Origin: an uncultured Bacillota bacterium
Lineage (GTDB): Bacteria > Bacillota_I > Bacilli_A > RFN20 > CAG-826
Direction: 5' to 3'
NCBI GenBank assembly: GCA_946623775.1
Contig: CAMORJ010000070.1
Span: forward strand, 1-7,422
Length of the DNA stretch: 7,422 nucleotides
Numbering within the stretch: position 1 is the stretch's first letter; every line of letters begins with the position of its first letter. Under the pieces are notes generated by a model. That model was not told the DNA's origin, did no database searches, and saw only the letters and a list, made by a program, of their open reading frames with translations. Positions 6,701-7,422 of the stretch are shown here, piece by piece. Made by a program: the position numbers and the translations under genes.

Positions 6701-6998
6701 CGGGCCGAACGGCGACGTCAGGGAGAACGTATGCGATATACCGGACATCCTAAGCCGCGGCTTCAGCGCCGCTGGGCTGCAAGGCAAGCTCTTCAGCTTG
6801 GACGACGACGCCATCTATACCGGCTTGCTCGGATTCACCGCGGACTTCGATAGAAGCCCATATTACTATTTGCCTTACATGAACATGGCTTATTTCACGG
6901 GCATGCTGACATACGGCACGAATCCGAATAGCGGCAGCATCGGCGAGCCGGTGGTCTGCTGTGCCTATTTCGTGAATTTCGAGCCGCTGAACGCGTAA
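3708..6998 (+). CDS. Large surface lipoprotein with InlB-type repeat and coiled coil
   Basis: A 1096-residue predicted lipoprotein. Residues 1-18 are a signal peptide (charged MNKTK, then a hydrophobic stretch) ending in lipobox LAAC with lipidated Cys19, so the mature protein should be anchored to the outer face of the membrane. Residues about 22-57 are a Ser/Glu-rich flexible linker from a 42-bp tandem repeat. Residues 62-128 form a Listeria-Bacteroides (InlB B-type) repeat with FAGWY at 99-103 and TSVYAKF at 122-128, typical of wall-spanning surface proteins. About 130-520 is beta-rich with a possible internal duplication. Residues 569-600 form a coiled coil with unbroken Leu/Ile heptads, followed by an aromatic-rich helical part and a C-terminal region with YYYLPY at 1052-1057 and adjacent cysteines at 1084-1085. 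No enzyme motif is recognised. Binding, adhesion or a toxin-like role are possible but unproven. It is probably transcribed alone. Confidence 0.85.
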   Translation: MNKTKPIVLSLLALCLAACGGEAQSNPNASSESRSSVPSNPSASSESESSESSQSSEIKATYQVSFFDPESLEALYTVSVEEGELVERPEDPFKKDFDFAGWYADSALTEEFDFLAPINVNTSVYAKFVPTDYFADYELEYIPNYSPLSIVGQYFEGDEDVELVLKAEGVDFAGVISEKEIMLTGALSDLTLNSVSVEDKLLHIKTEGVLPSGTGRVTLSKQSTMSESFLTASVDIAKRYIGVDEYGYRIASEENAIYFSVDMGGMKIDNPNDLSPEDYLSSIQGSFAEYFALEGGDNYVFTLTSVHDSFTGFDAKLVCPAEINEDMARQIGQIDFVAKAKALDLGVDQSFRIDLLKPGTKSSVSLAYSGPTSYEGEFNVTLFGAKVSADLLNNPGALLSEPVNGEAIISFDGCETKLTSVSAKSDQLITGKFEVTVDAVEPRLAQICLQPLSLGEGSTFAFAEGNFASSSTPDMELVPVQMGYGEDRAGTISQTATSTYKGARSVIEHYAFDGQENDEITDLISMATNVGKIGYALYSGDTQSARYSLGNLLGDNSMRDPSAVMMETLQTILDELKNIESRIDGISEQLTLIEEELRNIGQETLLSNFLDSYSLWRSFVTDYYTPMRNAINDYATYYFRYFYDLVVGSAGDTSPVIDIYYDTDGNVAFPDEHLAFAVDGKMLDLDATKHFTLPKLHCALAGLRANGGHVYSDVESDIVADLMSRGDMDEDLLVDLLKTIRFRAMKNYFSSLDKITGFTNTFTNFCNAFTGTEFDTPLHVAFTPLDSFVTVQETIYNFGFEIEPDFNIIRGKIASTFFAAKSIVNYAVIINNGDISSSKYETLSQAFQAEIQSPRFHHENDESGNIFCYAVNSYIHYRLDQIGIAGHENSYSGVYRAPYGQQITADDSNRIGNNEFTSLTESDLKLMSLKVKLYNRVKKTAYTFKEYLVKIGMVPNDPEVIKNLFGIAYEINGVVGNDDAAGLSYYQSMLHAQSFSINGPNGDVRENVCDIPDILSRGFSAAGLQGKLFSLDDDAIYTGLLGFTADFDRSPYYYLPYMNMAYFTGMLTYGTNPNSGSIGEPVVCCAYFVNFEPLNA
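3780..3863 (+). repeat. 42-bp tandem repeat, two copies, in lipoprotein linker
   Basis: Units 3780-3821 and 3822-3863 match at 37 of 42 bases. Each encodes 14 residues (SNPNASSESRSSVP, then SNPSASSESESSES), so copy changes keep the frame. A degenerate start of a third unit follows. It lies between the lipidated cysteine and the InlB-type repeat and would set the length of the spacer that lifts the protein from the membrane. Confidence 0.75.
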
Positions 6999-7002
6999 GC
7001 GG

Positions 7003-7197
7003 GTGAAACGCAAAGCCGTTTTGGACTCGCTTGCTTTCCGCGATTGCGATTCCCCAATCGCGCTTTAGGACATTATTAGCAAAAAAATCCAACGCGCCAC
7101 CGCCGCGATGGAAATGGCGTTTTCGCTTCAGGAGAGAGGCTTTTTCACCGAACTGGAAGATATAGGGAACGCTCCGAACCTTCGCGTAGCCATGTAG
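7003..7197 (+). pseudogene. Possible remnant small gene with one in-frame stop
   Basis: From GTG 7003 the frame reads VKRKAVLDSLAFRD through 21 codons, meets TAG at 7066-7068, then stays open for 42 more codons to TAG 7195-7197. The second part contains AMEMAFSLQERGFF and ELEDIGNAPNLR, which look like real protein, and its codons (GCC, GCG, ATC, TTC, GAA) resemble those of the lipoprotein gene. There is no clear ribosome binding site. It may be the decayed end of a gene or a chance frame. I do not recognise a family. Confidence 0.3.
7039..7062 (+). terminator. Hairpin after the lipoprotein gene, weak terminator candidate
   Basis: CGCGATTG (7039-7046) and CAATCGCG (7055-7062) form a perfect 8-bp stem with an 8-base loop, 40 bases after the lipoprotein stop. 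Only CTTT follows, so termination would be weak. It may instead protect the mRNA end. It also lies inside the interrupted frame at 7003-7197. Confidence 0.35.
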
Positions 7198-7237
7198 GCG
7201 CATTTCGAACCCATCGGATCGCTCGGCTTAGAAAAAT

Positions 7238-7299
7238 AAAAGCCAATTTACGCTTCTTGCCTCTCAAATCGAGCAGGGGTCGCCTCAATTGGCTTTTTT
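7238..7299. terminator. Bidirectional terminator between convergent genes
   Basis: AAAAGCCAATT (7238-7248) and AATTGGCTTTT (7287-7297) are perfect 11-bp inverse arms around a 38-base loop. Rightward, the stem ends in a six-T run (7294-7299). Leftward, the minus strand reads GGCTTTTATTTTTC. It lies just after the minus-strand gene's stop and would serve both that gene and the lipoprotein gene. The long loop is unusual. Confidence 0.6.
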
Positions 7300-7306
7300 C
7301 GTTATG

Positions 7307-7422
7307 TTATTTATTCCCTAAAATGCCGCTTCTAATATGGATATTCAACGGATCCATCATCGCCCAGTATTCGCCGCCGCCCTCATCCAAAACCTTGAAC
7401 CCCTCTATTTGAAGGAAGGAAT
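7307..7422 (-). CDS. 3' end of an unidentified minus-strand gene
   Basis: The minus strand is open from the window edge to TAA at 7309-7307, giving the last 37 residues of a protein. The segment contains EGFKVLDEGGGEYW and ends in HIRSGILGNK. Codons such as GGC, ATC and GAG suit the genome, and a terminator follows directly downstream. These points support a real gene running leftward into the window and converging on the lipoprotein gene. The fragment is too short to assign a family. The start lies beyond position 7422. Confidence 0.6.
   Translation of the reverse strand, partial: SFLQIEGFKVLDEGGGEYWAMMDPLNIHIRSGILGNK

Larger units (their letters stand above)
6999..7306. other. Convergent intergenic region
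   Basis: The stretch separates the lipoprotein gene from a minus-strand gene. It holds an 8-bp hairpin at 7039-7062, a codon-like plus-strand frame with one internal TAG at 7003-7197, and a bidirectional terminator candidate at 7238-7299. No intact gene is seen. Confidence 0.6.

Noticed and set aside
6895..7203. 102-codon minus-strand frame across the lipoprotein end
   Set aside because: It overlaps about 100 bases of a real gene in antisense, crosses a hairpin and has no credible ribosome binding site or recognisable domain.

Overview
The window looks like a chromosomal stretch from a low- to mid-GC Gram-positive bacterium, most likely an uncultured host-associated member of the Bacillota (Bacilli-like). 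This is inferred from three things: two ATPases of the AAA_14/DUF4143 type, a surface lipoprotein with a classic lipobox and a Listeria-Bacteroides (InlB B-type) repeat, and GGAG-type ribosome binding sites. TGA ends the first gene right after a natural C-terminus, and tryptophan is encoded by TGG, so the standard bacterial code fits. No species can be named from the sequence alone.

Layout. Positions 1-600 hold no convincing gene. They contain a perfect TATAAT, a plus-strand terminator-like hairpin at 254-280, an inverted-repeat pair about 300 bp apart, and several short protein-like frames broken by stops. Positions 616-1851 (+) encode the first DUF4143-type ATPase. A 340-bp gap follows with small hairpins and a 13-bp imperfect palindrome. 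Positions 2192-3427 (+) encode a second, divergent DUF4143-type ATPase and are followed by a probable terminator (3470-3512). A 280-bp gap then carries two perfect palindromes just upstream of a large gene (3708-6998, +). That gene encodes a 1096-residue lipoprotein: lipobox, serine-rich linker made of a 42-bp tandem repeat, InlB-type repeat, beta-rich middle, a very regular coiled coil, and a long unrecognised C-terminal part. Downstream lie a hairpin, a short reading frame with an internal stop, and a bidirectional terminator (7238-7299). The last 116 bases hold the 3' end of a minus-strand gene that runs out of the window.

How the parts relate. The three plus-strand genes are separated by 280-340 bp gaps, with a terminator candidate and palindromes between the second and third, so they are probably separate transcription units. 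The two ATPases share the architecture AAA+ domain, winged helix, PD-(D/E)xK-like fold. The second keeps the nuclease-type acidic and lysine residues and the first does not. Their cellular role is not established for the family. The lipoprotein is the most unusual item: its N-terminal third is recognisable surface-anchor architecture, while the rest matches no family I can name. I see no firm evidence that the three genes form one system.
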